Origin: Chloromonas sp. AAM2
Taxonomy: Eukaryota; Chlorophyta; Chlorophyceae; Chlamydomonadales; Chlamydomonadaceae
Reading direction: 5' to 3'
Length of the DNA stretch: 45,286 nucleotides
NCBI GenBank assembly: GCA_004335635.1
Contig: QAXH01003165.1
Location: 1-45,286, forward strand
This document shows, piece after piece, positions 44,907 through 45,286 of the stretch (position 1 is the first letter of the stretch; every line of letters starts with the position of its first letter). The notes beneath the pieces are model-generated. The model was given only the letters and a program-made list of their open reading frames with translations, had not been told where the DNA came from and made no database searches. The position numbers were made by a program, and so were the translations under genes.

Positions 44907-45013
44907 TCATCCTCTGAAGTTGTCCTTGGCCTTGCGCACTGCCCCCAACACCTCCCAGTCTGGCACATCGGCTGCCATGCCCAGTTGGGCGCGAATCCCT
45001 GGGTCAGACGGCC
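44907..45013 (-). CDS. Probable last exon of a gene extending beyond the right edge
   Basis: After a clean acceptor (ttatgcag) the minus strand reads PSDPGIRAQLGMAADVPD, then WEVLGAVRKAKDNFRG and TGA. The mix of charged, Trp and hydrophobic residues looks like a real protein end. The first base belongs to a codon begun in the previous exon, which cannot be placed; upstream sequence is minisatellite. The product is not recognised. Confidence 0.5.
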
Positions 45014-45123
45014 TGCATAAGCAGAGAATTGCGTCAGCAAAATACCTCAAGACCGGAACACACACCTCCTGAACCCTTGACAGGCCGGACTCTCCAGATC
45101 AGGCGATCATGCAAAGGCATGAC

Positions 45124-45286
45124 GAGGGTCTAGCGCACACGCATGCATGGCTTACCCGAGGGTCTAGCGCACACGCATGCATGGCTTACCTGAGGGTCTA
45201 GCGCACACGCATGCATGGCTTACCTGAGGGTCTAGCGCACACGCATGCATGGCTTACCTGAGGGTCTAGCGCACACGCATGCATGG
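45124..45286 (-). repeat. 34-bp minisatellite carrying splice-donor-like sequence, runs off the window
   Basis: Units start at 45124, 45158, 45192, 45226 and 45260, the last cut by the window end. On the minus strand, the strand of the adjacent exon, each inner unit contains CCCTCAG|GTAAGCC, a perfect donor consensus. The unit also contains gcatgcatgc and a cgcacacgc stretch. In the phase needed by exon 45013-44907 the unit has an in-frame TAG, so the visible units are probably intronic. Confidence 0.9.

Overview
The window looks like nuclear DNA of a green alga (Chlorophyta) with moderately high GC. Genes are broken into many short exons by GT-AG introns of a few hundred bases. The recognisable proteins are plant or algal in type: an ABCC/MRP transporter, a serine O-acetyltransferase, a DPH6 carrying C-terminal RidA-like domains, and a chlorophyll-dephytylase-like hydrolase. 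A nuclear tRNA-Lys with an intron is also present. I rebuilt gene structures by hand from protein-family alignment recalled from memory, splice signals and reading-frame phase. In each exon chain given as complete, the frame stays open from first to last exon.

Layout. (1) 62-15207 (+): the 3' 26 exons of an ABCC full transporter; the 5' end lies outside the window. (2) 15506-19063 (-): serine O-acetyltransferase, convergent with the transporter. (3) 19064-21310: intergenic, with a 39-base N gap and a rearranged fragment of the transporter gene. (4) 21311-23421 (-): a small poly-Q protein with a C-terminal Cys/His cluster, not recognised. (5) 24876-33387 (+): DPH6 (diphthine-ammonia ligase) with RidA-like repeats. 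(6) 33388-38274: a gene-poor block with dispersed repeats, a decayed non-LTR retrotransposon, an intron-containing tRNA-Lys(UUU) and a CT microsatellite. (7) 38275-42505 (-): CLD1/pheophytinase-like alpha/beta hydrolase. (8) 42618-44406 (+): a single-span membrane protein of unknown function, divergent from gene 7 across 112 bp. (9) 44907-45013 (-): the probable last exon of another gene, followed to the window edge by a 34-bp minisatellite.

The genes are unrelated housekeeping or metabolic genes with no operon-like logic. The most striking feature is structural. Short tandem duplications repeatedly sit across or beside 5' splice sites: four 37-bp units at an ABCC exon end, two 57-bp units at a DPH6 exon end, and probably the 34-bp array at the right edge. 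Each unit carries a donor-like GGTAAG or GGTCAG. This is what models of intron gain and alternative-splice-site birth by tandem duplication would predict. In-frame duplications and long low-complexity insertions also swell the proteins.
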